Shown here: positions 1 through 10,999 of the stretch, in pieces
Layout of the letters: each line of letters starts with the position of its first letter
Position numbering within the stretch: position 1 is the stretch's first letter
Origin: Didymella arachidicola
Lineage: Eukaryota; Ascomycota; Dothideomycetes; Pleosporales; Didymellaceae
Reading direction: 5' to 3'
Assembly (NCBI GenBank): GCA_016630955.3
Contig: CM049989.1
Span: forward strand, 1,302,001-1,366,000
DNA: 64,000 nucleotides
Program-made: the position numbers and the translations under genes
The notes under the pieces: generated by a model
Database searches by the model: none
What the model was told of the DNA's origin: nothing
What the model saw: only the letters and a program-made list of their open reading frames with translations

Positions 1-1058
1 CGAGGACGTAATGCTCAAATTTGGCTTCTCCGAGATTCTTCACAAGCGTCTTGTAGGTCGATTGACTTTTGTTTGAAGCTTTGATGAAAGACTCATTTCT
101 GAGGTCTTGTTCGGCGCCAGAGAGAAAGCTGCGAGCAATTGCGTTCAAATTTTCGGCCATCGCATCGGTCGACTGGATAAAGGTATCACGATACTCTGTT
201 CGCGCTGATTTTGGTCGCACCAAGAGAGCCACTGCAGCCGATGCCGTACATCCCATGATGACCATTTTCAACACCTGCCAGATCTTGTTGTACGAGAATG
301 TTGCGTTTTGCACAGCACCCTCTTTGGTCAACACTGTGATCAGCGCGAGGGATGTCAAAGAGCAAGCCACGTTGACGAGAGGATTGCCCAGCTTATGTTT
401 AGTCCAGCCCACAAGACCAAGACCACCTCCACAGAAAACGATGAGCACAATAATGTGCCCAACTATAAGCAGGTCCTTGTGGCCGAACCAAGCAGAGACT
501 GCCATGCTCGAGAAGGACACGAAGGCAGCATACATGAAGGCAGCGAATGCCAGGATGACGGCTTCGATCATGCTACCTGCTGAACGTGCAGGATGGAAGT
601 ACACCGTGATCGTAGCGACCATGTGCTTTCCATCGTTCTTGCCAAGTATGGCCGCGATTTGCGGGACGAAGGTTGCCAGAGAACCCAAGATGTACGCCAA
701 CGAGCATTTCAGTATTCCAATGCCGGTAGGGGAGGTCGCGTATGCGTATGCTTGTAGTAGTCTGAACCTGATGTCTTCCTGCAGTCTCTCAAACCTCCCC
801 AACTCTGCATGTCGCGAAGGGTCGAACTCGCCTGGCGCAAGCAGGAATTCGGAGGATTCGGTGTTGCGGTGGAACGATCGTCGAAGGGTAAAGTTTCGTT
901 TGACGCGCTCGCCAGTCTTCGGTTGTATCATCGTCACAGACCGTAGCTGCGGGTCATCGTAAGCTCATTGCCTTCAAGACATGCTCGCTGAAGCATTCGG
1001 CGCTTACGCTGGGTCGCAGGAAGCGGCGCTCCGCCGGAGTCTGTAAAGACTCGGTCAT
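1..1058 (-). CDS. BRE4-like (DUF2421/ArAE_2) membrane transporter, N-terminal part, cut by window edge
   Basis: Exon 1 is 1058-1008 (17 codons, starting MTESLQTPAERRFLRPS). An intron at 1007-947 (GTAAGC...CGCAG) follows. Exon 2 runs from 946 to the window edge in one open frame. The protein shows a hydrophilic start, then hydrophobic helices (LAYILGSLATFVPQIA; a long one after the conserved patch; LLIVGHIIVLIVF; a fourth and fifth further on). The patch HMVATITVYFHPARSAGSM is typical of the fungal putative ER transporter 6TM N-terminal family (Pfam ArAE_2_N), related to yeast BRE4 and aromatic acid exporters. The C-terminal half lies outside the window. Family members are integral membrane proteins tied to brefeldin A sensitivity; the substrate is unknown. 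The family call is confident. The start rests on the splice pair restoring a continuous frame. Confidence 0.85.
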
Positions 1059-1500
1059 CGTGTTGTCGTCTCGACAGTATCAGGGTTTAGGTTGCCGTTT
1101 CGGACATGTTAGAAGTGTCTTAGGAACAAAATCCACGGTGGTGCTATTGTGAGGCTAGGTGCTCTCGACCCAGACGAGACCGTGCTACAAGACAAGGCTT
1201 ACTGACGTCGATCAGCTCAGCCACCTTCTTTTGCATCGCGCAAGTGTGGAATCTAAGCGCTAAGGGTAGCAGTAGACTGCACCGCGAGCAGTCTCATGTA
1301 TTTCGATTCTCAACTCCCTCACCAAGCTGGCACATGCCTGTTGTCACCGCGATGATGAACGCCAAAGTCACGGACGCGACTGCCCTCGTTAGTGGGGCGC
1401 GGCTCTCATTGGCCGACTAGTGAAGGCCATCACAACCTCTTCTATCTTACTGCAACAGCCTCCACTATACCAACAACAACCGGCCAAAATAAAGCTGACT
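1059..1500. other. Intergenic region between divergent genes
   Basis: No coding pattern is visible. The region lies between the start of the BRE4-like gene on the minus strand and the small plus-strand gene, so it should carry both promoters. I saw no clear TATA box or repeat. Confidence 0.4.
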
Positions 1501-1992
1501 ATGGATGACCCCGATGAGAATGACGAGATGGCAGCAATGATGGGCTTCTCATCGTTTGGTGGCACCAAGAAGCGAAAGTTCGATCAGACGAAGTCACCAG
1601 CTAAAGAAGAGTACAGTGCCAGCGGCGCCAACTCGACCGAGCTAGGCGTAAGGACCAAAGTTCCAGACACTCAAACATCAAGTGACGGAGAGACACCCAT
1701 CATTTCTGCTACTGCTGCAGCGATGCAACCACCACCTTCCGGTGGACTCGCAAGCTTCCTCGCCAGAGGTCAAGCACTACCAGCAAAGCCACCACAGACT
1801 GCATCGAGTCATACGGAGACCGTGTCCCAAGATAACCATTCGGCATCCGAGAAAGTCTCATTTGGAGGGCCTTCTATTTCTAGAGCTGAGCTGAACGCTC
1901 TACGTTTTGGTGTGCCCAACGAGAATGGCGATGCGGCCTACTTCCTGCCCAGCTTTATCGAAGACCCGTGGGAGAAGCTGTCTCCATGTTGA
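1501..1992 (+). CDS. Small conserved fungal protein with MMGF/FGGTKKRK motif, 163 aa, function unknown
   Basis: This is a single-exon frame from the first in-frame ATG (A at -3) to TGA. The N-terminus is acidic and carries MAAMMGFSSFGGTKKRKFD. The middle is low-complexity and rich in Ser, Pro and Gln. The C-terminus ends with a conserved-looking patch, FLPSFIEDPWEKL. The MMGF...F..TK.+K motif resembles the C-terminal motif of the spliceosomal SNRNP27 family, but here it sits at the N-terminus and the RS region is missing. I treat that similarity as suggestive only. The basic KKRK run could be a nuclear localisation signal. No catalytic domain is visible. I believe similar small proteins occur across filamentous fungi, but I could not check this. 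Confidence 0.6.
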   Translation: MDDPDENDEMAAMMGFSSFGGTKKRKFDQTKSPAKEEYSASGANSTELGVRTKVPDTQTSSDGETPIISATAAAMQPPPSGGLASFLARGQALPAKPPQTASSHTETVSQDNHSASEKVSFGGPSISRAELNALRFGVPNENGDAAYFLPSFIEDPWEKLSPC

Positions 1993-3936
1993 CTCGAGGT
2001 AATACCTACGCAAATCTTCCGACGGCAGAACTGACTGGTCATCTCCAGTAATCTCTGTGGCCATTTCTTCTCCCGATACTTCAGGCGACCTACCGTAAGC
2101 CAGCATGATGAGCATCATCTCTTAAGAGCGCAACTTAGTTGTGCTAGCAATGAAGAGTCCTGCAGCCATACTTTCTGCAATACTCAGTACCAGTCACCCG
2201 GGATCCTCGGGCGACGAGTGTGATACTGCGGTCTTCCGCATCAACGGTGCGGGTCATATTGGTTGCGACCAAGCTGTCCGGTTCCAGCAATGCTACAGAT
2301 CGATCACCCATTTGTACTTCTACAGATAGCCTGCGATTCCCAGCGCAAGTCCACCAATCGTGGCAGCCCCCATCCTTCCCGCTGTCAACAAGCAACCTTG
2401 TCCGTTTTGAGTGCTACTAGGCGAGTGTCAGCTTGCAGCGCAAGCTTTGGGCGCCATGACTTCGGATCGTTGTCACTAGCTGACGGCATGCATTGGTACT
2501 GTGATCTCCGTCATCCTGGGAACACATCTGTATTACAGCCTCGCGCAGCTCGTTCGGCGCGTAGTTCCTGCATGGCATTCGCTAGTATACCGGCTATGGA
2601 TCTCCATAAGAGATAATCAGTGGCTCCACTTCAGCCATTGGTACTACAATGGCTCGGATGGCTTACCATGTGCAGCTCACATGGCTTCTGGTGACAGTTG
2701 TGACACCGGATCGGCTCGAAAGCACTCATCTTGATGCCGAAACAGTGATCTTGTATTTGTACTCCGTCAACATCTCGGGGATGAATACTTTCGGGGATTG
2801 GAAAAGGCCGGAGAGTGTACGCAATGCATGCAATCGACGATAACATACTGAGTGCTGTTTACACCAATGAGGCAAGGATTCAGGCAATCGCTTTAGAGCA
2901 AAGAACGGTTCAGCACATGCCAGGGGACTGCGTCGACTGACGGTCACATGGCCCTAACCAAGTACCGTTCACCGCCACTAACGTGGTCTTCGTTGATGCA
3001 ATTGGAACGCGTGCGAAAGCCTAGTGAAGCGTCGTGCGATGGTAACGCAGGCAGGGATCAATGTCGTTCGGCCATCGACGCGCCAAGTTCAACCTGCATC
3101 GAGGCGTTGTACTCGCCAGAACAGCCAATTGATTGTTGCAAGCCCTGTCCCAATTGCTGCCCAGCGAATGACGCACTGGGTAGATGGAGGGGCAGACTGA
3201 CAGCGGGGCACTCGCCGGACCGAAAACATTTCTCGACGTCTTTCCATGACCACATCTCCAGGCGCAACATGTCGTCCATAGTTCAGGTCGCACGCCCGGC
3301 ACGCGCAGACCCTCCAATTTTCAGGCGAACTAGGCCCCACTATCGGTCTCCTTGCCTAAGCCGGAAATATTGCTACTCCACATGCCCTTTCCAGATTGCA
3401 TGCTCAGCGGCGTTGATGCGTTGGCGACCTTTGGCTCGACAGCACGCCAACATGACAACGCTTAGCTTGTCCATCAGGCAGACTACCCATGCACATACAG
3501 CATTCCGCAGGCGCAGCTTGTGCCGTGACATTGGCGTTCGCGTCTGATGCGCTTACTCTGCCTTGCTGCCCTTTCCGGGCGGTTGATGCCGGTCATCGAG
3601 CAACGGCTCCCTTTGCCATCATACGCCAATTCGCTCCGTTTAAGTTGCTCATTGATACGAGCTGAGCACTTCCCGCACTAGTCTTGTTGCTCTAGCCAAT
3701 TGACTTCTCCTTGAACTCAACATCCCGCCGTGGCATCATGATCGGCCGTGGCCTGTGGTCTGGAGGATCATTCCAGCCCAGTCTAAATGACGCTCCAGCA
3801 CCGGCTTCACCGGCAGAGGACCTCACTGGACGTAAGACTATGCACCTCTATCACCACACGGGCGGGGTCACAAAGCATGAGCCGGCATGAAGGCTCGAGG
3901 CCATGTCCCCTTGACCAGCAGGGTCCAGAGATCAAA
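1993..3936. other. 1.9 kb without a recognisable gene
   Basis: Several overlapping open frames occur on both strands (the longest, on the plus strand, at 2948-3547). None shows a recognisable domain, splice logic or consistent composition, and the competing frames on both strands look like chance. The first 100 bases are probably the 3' UTR of the preceding gene. Confidence 0.35.
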
Positions 3937-3944
3937 TATAAAAG
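3937..3944 (+). promoter_or_regulatory. TATA-box-like element upstream of the KxDL gene
   Basis: The sequence TATAAAAG lies about 230 bases before the KXD1-like ATG. A C/T-rich leader at about 3975-4160 follows it, with a run of A's and TCT/CAT-type start-site motifs. Position and sequence suit a core promoter with a roughly 190-base 5' leader. It is a motif match only. Confidence 0.4.
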
Positions 3945-4168
3945 GAGGTCATCGTGCGGGTGAACCAAGCTCCGTTTCTGATTCTCTTTCATATCTACAT
4001 CTCCAAAAAAATTTTACATCTGTCTTGACAAGTCCAAGCCGTTTGACCACCCCAGAACAAGTCTACCCCCAGACGCACTTGAGCACGCGGACCTATCAAC
4101 CTCCACTCAACATATTATCAACTAAAGAATCTCTGTTCCCTGTAGCAACATCACATCACGCCGCCATC

Positions 4169-4848
4169 ATGTCCACACCACACGCTTACTACCCGTCCTA
4201 TCCATCCACATCATACCCCATCAACGTGCCACAGAAGCCCGGATACTACTACCCGGCTCAACAGCATTATGGCCGTATCGCCGGATCCCCACCAGAGGCT
4301 TCTGACAGCACAACGACTTCAGGCGTACCTTCTTACGAGGTCTCTGCGACCTCAAGCCACTACGCCGGTAGCCACAGCGACTACGGATCTAGTAGCGGCG
4401 CAGCAAGCGTGGATCTGCTGGACTACATGGGCAACCGCCTGAACGGATCGTTCGATCCCCTGCCATTAGACCGAAGTCTAGCAAAGCAGGCTCAAACGTA
4501 AGTATCGACAATCCGGCAATTACTTAATATTTTGCAGATCAGGAAACTGACGGATCTCCAGATCGGGTGAGCTAAACGCTAAACACCGCGAACTGCTCGA
4601 GCTGCAAGCATTGGCTCAGCGAAGACTAGCTGGCGCACAGGCGAGCTTTGCATCTGGAATGCGAGCAGCGAAAGAAGTGCAGAAAGATCTGCAATGGACG
4701 CAGAAGCGCGTGGAGTAAGTTCTTGCCGATATCGACCTTTGGGCCAGAACTGATCTTGAAAAGCTCTCTCAACGATCGCGCAGCACGCAAATACCCAGAG
4801 CAGTTCAGGACTGCTCAGCGACGATACCCAGCGCCTGTCGATTACTAG
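4169..4848 (+). CDS. KXD1: KxDL-domain protein, BLOC-1-like complex subunit
   Basis: There are three exons: 4169-4497, 4562-4714 and 4764-4848 (188 aa). The introns start GTAAGT; the first ends CCAG and the second has a CTGAT branch site and ends AAAG. An earlier acceptor (TTTGCAG, near 4537) would give an immediate stop, so the later one is used. The N-terminal 90 residues are Tyr/Ser/Pro-rich and disordered. The C-terminal half is a helical KxDL domain: SLAKQAQT, then LNAKHRELLELQALAQRRL, then KEVQKDLQWTQKRV, then RAARKYPEQF. The signature tetrapeptide reads QKDL instead of KxDL. KXD1 works with BLOC-1 subunits in endosomal and lysosome-related sorting. A TATA-like box lies upstream. Confidence 0.8.
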
Positions 4849-6439
4849 GAACTTGTTCCAAATCCGCCGCTCGATGCGGCATTGTTGATGACTCTCGTAC
4901 ATACACATTTCGGTTCTTCACACAAGCACAAAAGCGCATGGCGGCACACTGTCACTCTACTATTTCCACATGTTTTGTCGTATTTTATCGACGTCTATTC
5001 CTACAAATTTCTCACATCTGACGTCTTTGCGAGCGAGCGAGAAGACATGTCCAACGTTTCCGCTCACTCCGCTCCACCCCTGCCTTAGCGCACACCACTA
5101 CCTTACTTTTTTGGGCCCATACTATGTGATTCGGTACGGGCCGCTGCATCACCAGGCGCAAGCTGGTTTCTAGCGAGCGAATCGCGGCACTCTCTCTGGA
5201 TAGATGTCCCCACGGACCTGGTGGAAGAGCTGGGTGCTGAGCTGCGAACCAGCGGGTGTCTGATCTATAGCGGCAAAGCTAGAGACAAGGAGGTGTGTGG
5301 GAGGCGTGGCCGGAGGCACGTGGCCTGGCTGAGGTCTTCATTCTCGTTTCCTGTAGGGCTGGCGTCATGTTTTGGAGGCGCGACAGCCGGGCTGGGATAG
5401 GTCCATTTTACTCTGTGTCGATATAACGACCTACATAGCCCCTTCAGGCGACACCTCACGGAGTATGCTCGCCTAAGTGTCCCTTGCTGGGATGCGAGAT
5501 GTGCGCGTAATGTCTATGATTTGGCTGCACACTTGCATAAGCTGCTTTGTGCCTCACATCATTCACTCCGCCTCTAATCACGTTTCGTGTAGTCAGAAGT
5601 AGTGACTCGGCCGTTCGGCCCTGATAGTGGGTCAACAATTGCGCCTCGGTAGGGTTAGAGGTAAGTCAGGTGATCATGCCGTTCACCTAAATAGAGCCAC
5701 CTGACTATCACGAGTACTCAGCCTTCAGATAATCACCACATCACAACCTGCATCGCCAAACCTGATGTCAAACACCGCAACACCATCGTTTTCATTTCAC
5801 ACCCGTACACACAACAATCAGCGTCCAGACCCGCCCTTGCAGTTTTTCTCAGGCAGTCACCCCCGCTGTCAGGGACCACAACATGAAACCGCGTCTCGCG
5901 TGGCGAGATACCTGCAAGGCGCTTTACATTGACTCGTTCTTCTTCCCGGCGTGTCCACGCAAGTGCCATGCAATACTCCTGTTGTCAAACAACAGCATCC
6001 CTGTCCGTGCTACCCATGCACCTCGCTTGCACAGCAGCCTCGTCCTCCCACGCTTTTGACACTGACTCAGGTCTGCTTCCGCGATTGTTGAAGTCGCACT
6101 TGGGCAGTCATACATAGTTATCCCGGGAGACGTGGAGTCAAGGGCTGAGTGTGCGGATCTCCACTTCAGAATTCTGCAAGCAGCCGTTCCGAGGTCACAT
6201 TGGGGCGCAGGCGCCGAACCGTGGTTCGGAAAACCTGTGCGACGGTGGCGTAGAGCGGTGGAGGTGTTAATGTGAGGTTATCAGAATGCTGTCTGACATT
6301 GACACCGGCAAATCGGGAGAGAGATATGGGTGAGCGAGCGTGGAGTAGAAGGATGGCGCTGTGTCCATTGACGCAGTGTAAATATTGCACATCTCCACCT
6401 GATGCGACTCTACGTGCTCAGGTAACCGGAGCATCTAAT
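4849..6439. other. 1.6 kb intergenic region between convergent genes
   Basis: The region holds the 3' ends of the KXD1-like gene and of SEC18. Only short conflicting frames are visible. I see no RNA gene, tandem repeat or inverted repeat. Confidence 0.35.
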
Positions 6440-9042
6440 CTAGACAGGGACTCTGTTCAGAGTGATGATCCGTGATATGACTCTAGCAAAGCGGCCAGGC
6501 ACATCCTGGTCTTGCTTGGCCGTCTCGATACCCGTAAGGATTTTCTTGATACCCACCCCAATCTCTGCGATGCCGGTGGTCTCCTCAATCTCATTGATAG
6601 CACGCTGCTCGTCTTCATCCGTGAATGCGCCAGACGCTTGGAGGACTTGGGCGAGCTCAGATTGCGTATTGACGGTCGGCACCGCAATCGAGGCGTTAAA
6701 GTTACGGAAAATATCGAGCGACTCAAGAACTGACTGCTTTGTTGTGGTTGCTAAGATGAGAAGTCGCCGACCCTGTAGATGTTTAGCAATTGTGTTGGGC
6801 AAAGCACCAGGTCTGGCTTACCTTAGGGGGCTGCTTTTCAAACAAAACCCTGAGCGTATTCAGCACCGTGTTGCTGAAGCGTGGTCCAATGGGTGCCCAA
6901 TCTACAAGAGTCTCGACGTTGTCGATCACAACGACACTGAAATCACTCCTGTAGGCATCTCGGAAGATCTTATCGAGCTGTGCCACCTTTTGCGCCTCAC
7001 CGAAGCCTACCATATCCTCCGGTGACACGAATTTTATGAATGGGGCAGCCGAGTCGATGGCAATCTTCGCGGCTATCGCAGTCTTACCGCTTCCAGGTGG
7101 GCCGTGAAGCAAGACGGAGAGGATTGGCGATGAATCCGGTTTTCGGATCTGGTTGACATACAAGCGTCCCTCTTCTAGTATCTCCTTGACGACCGGCGTG
7201 TAGTGGATGATGCCACCGCGGATGCGTTTATCGAGTTCTTCTTCAGCAACACCGAAGAGGGGCTTGACTTCTTTGAGCGCCAACAAAAAGTCTTCCCTGC
7301 TGACTTTCATGCTCGCGACATCAGATTTGATGGCTGCCATTGTCCCAACCTCGATGTGCTTAGTCATAGCGTATGAGGACGCCGCTTTGATGAGCCCGTT
7401 GACCTCAGCACCAGAGAAATTTTTGGTAGCTTTTGCCAGTTCGTTGAAGTCAACATCGGCGTCAAGAATCCCGTTTTCTCGCATCTTTGCGGTGAGGATC
7501 TTGAGAATCTGTGCACGGCCCGACTCGTCTGGCAGCCCGATCTCTAGGTGGACTTCTAGACGGCCAGGTCGTAGAAGCGCTTCATCGATCATGTCCATAC
7601 GATTGGTCATACCGATGAGCAGAATGTTGTTCAGCTCGTCCACACCATCGAGCTTTGACAGCAGCTGGTTGACAACGCTGTCACCCACGCCTGTACCTCC
7701 GCCAGTTGAGCCTCTCTGCTTGCACACAGCGTCAAGTTCGTCGAAGATAATGATGTGGAGACCACTTTCATCGCCCTTCTCTTTGTATTCTTTCTCGGCA
7801 TCTGCGAACATCTTCCGAATGTTCTCCTCAGATTGACCAACGTACTTGTTCAGGACTTCGGGACCGTTGATGATCTTAGGTTCTCTCGCATTCAACATCT
7901 TACCAATCTGACGCGCAATCAAGGTCTTTCCAGTGCCTGGAGGACCGTAGAGAAGAATACCTCGGACGTGCTTGATACCGAATCTATCAACAACGTCCGG
8001 AGAAAAGACACGAGAGTTAAATGCCCTTCTAAAGATCGCCATCAGTTCGGTGTCCAGACCACCGATGCCCATGTCGGCGAACTTGAAGCCTGCCTGAATA
8101 ATTGAGGTGGCCGCGGGTCGAGTGTTCGATGACTTGAGCTTGATGTCTGACCGTGGGTCTTTGAAGAAGTCGATTTGGGTGTGCCTGGTCAAGATACCTC
8201 GCGCTCTGGGATCTGTCAGAGGAGGCGCAGATATCTCCGACTTCTCCATGGAGAGATCGGCGAGCTGAACGGTCCTTATCAACATCCGGAGAGGGATGTT
8301 CTTGACATCTAGCAGGAGCTGCTGACCAGGCGCAAGAATCTGGTCTTCGAAATTCTTCTTGAACTGGGTCGCGAGTTCATCTTGGTCGTATGGCGCATCC
8401 GTGCTCTTTCTTGCAACAGCAAAGCCGACCTCGACTTCAAGGCCGCCCAAGTATGATTGCCCACCTTGCTGGCTGAACACGTCGTAGGGCTGCACAGCGG
8501 CCATGTCCTGGGGTCCGAGCGTGATCCCGGCCCAAGTTCGTTGCGCGTCTGTGAGGCCGATCTCGCCAGGAGGACACCCCTGTGTGGGACGTGCGGATAA
8601 GACGTAGCTACCGTTCACGATGATATAGATGTCGCTGCCGTCGGCGGTCGGGGGGAAGTCCTGGGGTGAAACTGCAGCCCTGGTGGTAGTTAGATTGATT
8701 GCAACTCTAGAGCTATCGAAGTCCGAATGAAGATACGTACAGATTACCAAACGCGTAGGCATTGCCTCCGGGACTCTTGATGGGGCGCAGTTGTCGGGCG
8801 CCGCCTCCAGGAGGTCCTTCACGAGCGGGCATGCGCTGTTGTTGAGGAGGAGTCGCACCATAGCTCTGCTGCTGAGGAGGAGGTGCACCATAGCCCTGCT
8901 GTTGGCGATCGTCGTAGCCTCCCATCCTGGTATCAGGAGCTTGTCGAGGTGGCGGTTGCGGTTGTTGTCCGTAGCCGTCGTTGCGCGGAGGAGGCCTCGG
9001 GGAGCCTGAAGGAAGCCCTGGGAGTCGATTGCGGTTGAACAT
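6440..9042 (-). CDS. SEC18: Vesicle-fusing ATPase Sec18/NSF
   Basis: There are three exons: 9042-8741, 8679-6822 and 6772-6440 (830 aa, normal for fungal Sec18). The introns are GTACGT...ACCAG and GTAAGC...TACAG, and all phases close exactly. The first about 85 residues are Pro/Gln-rich, and the N domain follows. AAA domain D1 has Walker A GPPGTGKT near residue 345 and Walker B IIIFDELDAV. D2 has Walker A GPPGSGKT near residue 627 and the degenerate Walker B VVVIDNVETLVDW expected of NSF. Sec18 is a hexamer that, with alpha-SNAP/Sec17, disassembles SNARE complexes after membrane fusion. An acceptor-like GAATTTTAG 10 bases before the ATG suggests a 5'-UTR intron. An ATG 21 bases further upstream would lie partly in that intron, so I start at MFNRNRLPG. 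Confidence 0.95.
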
Positions 9043-9696
9043 GTCGGTGTGGCTAAAATTCAACTTGTCAGTACAGGTAAATGACTTTCTCCACGGTCGT
9101 GTGTACGTATGCGCTGTAATGGATGTCCTGCCCCACTAGCTCCTGCTGCGCCAAGATCCTGACTGCTTCCAGGCTGAAAGATGGAGTCGAATGTGCAATC
9201 TTACAGATTTAGTGTGAATATACGGCGCTTGAGGCTGCTGGAGAGCCAGAGTATAGTGGTGAAGGGGTGCTTGTGTCAGAACTGTTTGGAAGTTCGACGA
9301 TGGCTGAGCACTGAGCACCCTGGCCCGCGCCCGCTCACCTCCGCGACTCCCCGCAACAGCGCTACGCGCCATCCTCGACCCTTGAAGTTTTGAACCTACC
9401 TCTTATGCTCAAAAGAATACCAGCGCCAGCTTGGGGACTCCACGATCCCCAGGGTTAAGCAGACTTTACACCGATACAAACTGACGAGCTCTTGTTCTTC
9501 TTGTAATATTGAGCTCTTATCCGGCTTCTTCTGCTACATACGAGGCACCATTCCCCCATACCTTCAGGCTGCGAGAAAAGTCTTATATGCAGGCAGCTGT
9601 CTTCGCAATATCTCTACTAATATCTCTGGCGTGATTGCATATGACGACTATTACCTCCTAATTTCTAGGCAGCCATCCTCAGAAGCCTCGATTCGG
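9043..9696. other. SEC18 promoter and leader
   Basis: This stretch lies between the SEC18 start and the 3' end of the phosphoesterase-like gene. The part next to SEC18 probably holds a leader intron: a GTACAC donor near 9105, a CTGAC branch and a TTTTAG acceptor near 9053. No other feature is seen. Confidence 0.4.
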
Positions 9697-10753
9697 TCAA
9701 GTCTCGAAGCCCTTTCCACAATGAACAGACTTTCCGCCACCGTACCACAGAGTTCCCATACGGAAGTCCAACCCGGTCTCTTCTCCGAGGTTGAACTCGC
9801 CACCGTCTCGAATCTTGCCATCGTTGTGTTCAGGCCAGAATTCCTTCTCCAGCCAGGCATTGATCTCCTCGATCTTCTTGATAAACGTGGCCATCTTGGC
9901 AGGGTCGGGTGAGCCTTCGTGATCAGCAAAATCTTCCGTGTTGATAAAGCGGCCGATGGTCAGATGACTTGAAGGCACGACGTATCTTGAGTCAACTGTG
10001 ACGCCAGTGTCTTGGACTAGGTCGAAGAGATCGCGACGGAGGTGGTGGTATGTGAACTTGTCGTTCTCTCCGGTTCGTCCCAAGTGGAGACCTTCACTGG
10101 CGGCTGGCACAAAACTCAGAGCAAGCGCTGAAGCGTCATAGCCGATCGTTGGCTTGATGAGCCGCACGCGGTGCTTGCAAGTATAGTCGGCGATGGGAGG
10201 AACTTTTTCGCGCATCTGATCGACCAACTTCTGGATCTCTTCTGCTGTCTTAGAATGTGTGACCTCTAGTGCAGTGATATGTTGAGAGTCCCGAGGCATA
10301 AGCCAGAGGTCTATATGCGGTCAGTCATTAGGATGCTGAGAGCAAACGCTGACCTCACTTGGTGCAACTGTCCGCAGCTCTTGCTGAACTCGGTGGATGA
10401 GATCCTTGACGTGAGTAGTAGGTCGACCCCAGAGCACAAGACAGTGTCTGGGGTCTACATACCCAGGCTCGATTGTTGGATCGTGCAGCCTGAGCAAGAT
10501 TGGGTCGATGCTGACTCCAGGGAAATTTGCATCGAGCATTTTTGCTTTTTGCTGAGAGTTCCTCGTTGCTCGATGGAGAGCGTACTTCCTCTGAATCTGG
10601 GCCTGCGCCAGGTGTTAGCTGTACACATTATGACAGCCTCGTGCATCATCATACTGGGTCATCTTCGCAAGCTGCGATCAATGCTTGATATGGATTGCTG
10701 AAAGACGATGTTGAGATACCGCTGAGGTCCTCGAAGACATTTGGAAGAGACAT
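9697..10753 (-). CDS. 2H-phosphoesterase / RNA-ligase-like cyclic phosphodiesterase family protein
   Basis: There are three exons: 10753-10655, 10602-10359 and 10310-9697 (318 aa). The introns are 52 bp (GTATGA...GCGCAG) and 48 bp (GTGAGG...ATATAG). Spliced frames join cleanly, for example RTVAPNLWLMPRDSQHITAL across the second junction. Two histidine motifs typical of 2H enzymes appear: HITALEV near residue 124 and HLTIGRF in the C-terminal half. The spacing suits two H-x-[ST]-x sites around a central active cleft. Related enzymes open 2',3'-cyclic phosphates or hydrolyse ADP-ribose cyclic phosphate; the substrate here is unknown. The upstream region carries the insertion of a transposon about 125 bases before the ATG, which could affect expression. 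Confidence 0.75.
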
Positions 10754-10878
10754 GATGGTTGTGAGCTTCGGCAAGCCTCAGTCAGCTCTCAATGGTGATT
10801 CACAAGCTCTTGTATATGTGTGGACTGAGTCAAGGCAGTTGAACAGCCACTCAAACAGAAGCGTGCGTGTACCTCATA

Positions 10879-10943
10879 ACGTAGTTTACAAGCGAGCGAC
10901 GCGTACAAGCGAGCGACGCACCCCACCAAACTTAAGCACCTCT
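10879..10943 (+). repeat. Left terminal inverted repeat of the first transposon
   Basis: This 65-bp repeat starts ACGTAGTTTACAAGCGAGCG. It matches the right repeat at 64 of 65 positions (A versus G at repeat base 57, in AACTTAAG/AACTTGAG). It contains two direct copies of ACAAGCGAGCGACGC, which are likely transposase binding sites. Confidence 0.9.
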
Positions 10944-10999
10944 GCAGACGTGTATCTCAACAACGCAATAAAGTAATAGATAGCTATTAACATAACAGA

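Noticed and set aside
69..962. 297-codon open frame on the plus strand
   Set aside because: It is the antisense shadow of the BRE4-like gene, whose minus-strand translation shows clear membrane helices, a family motif and a proper intron.
2948..3547. 199-codon plus-strand frame
   Set aside because: Composition is random-looking (Arg/Ser/Cys-rich), several minus-strand frames overlap it, and no domain or splice structure supports it.
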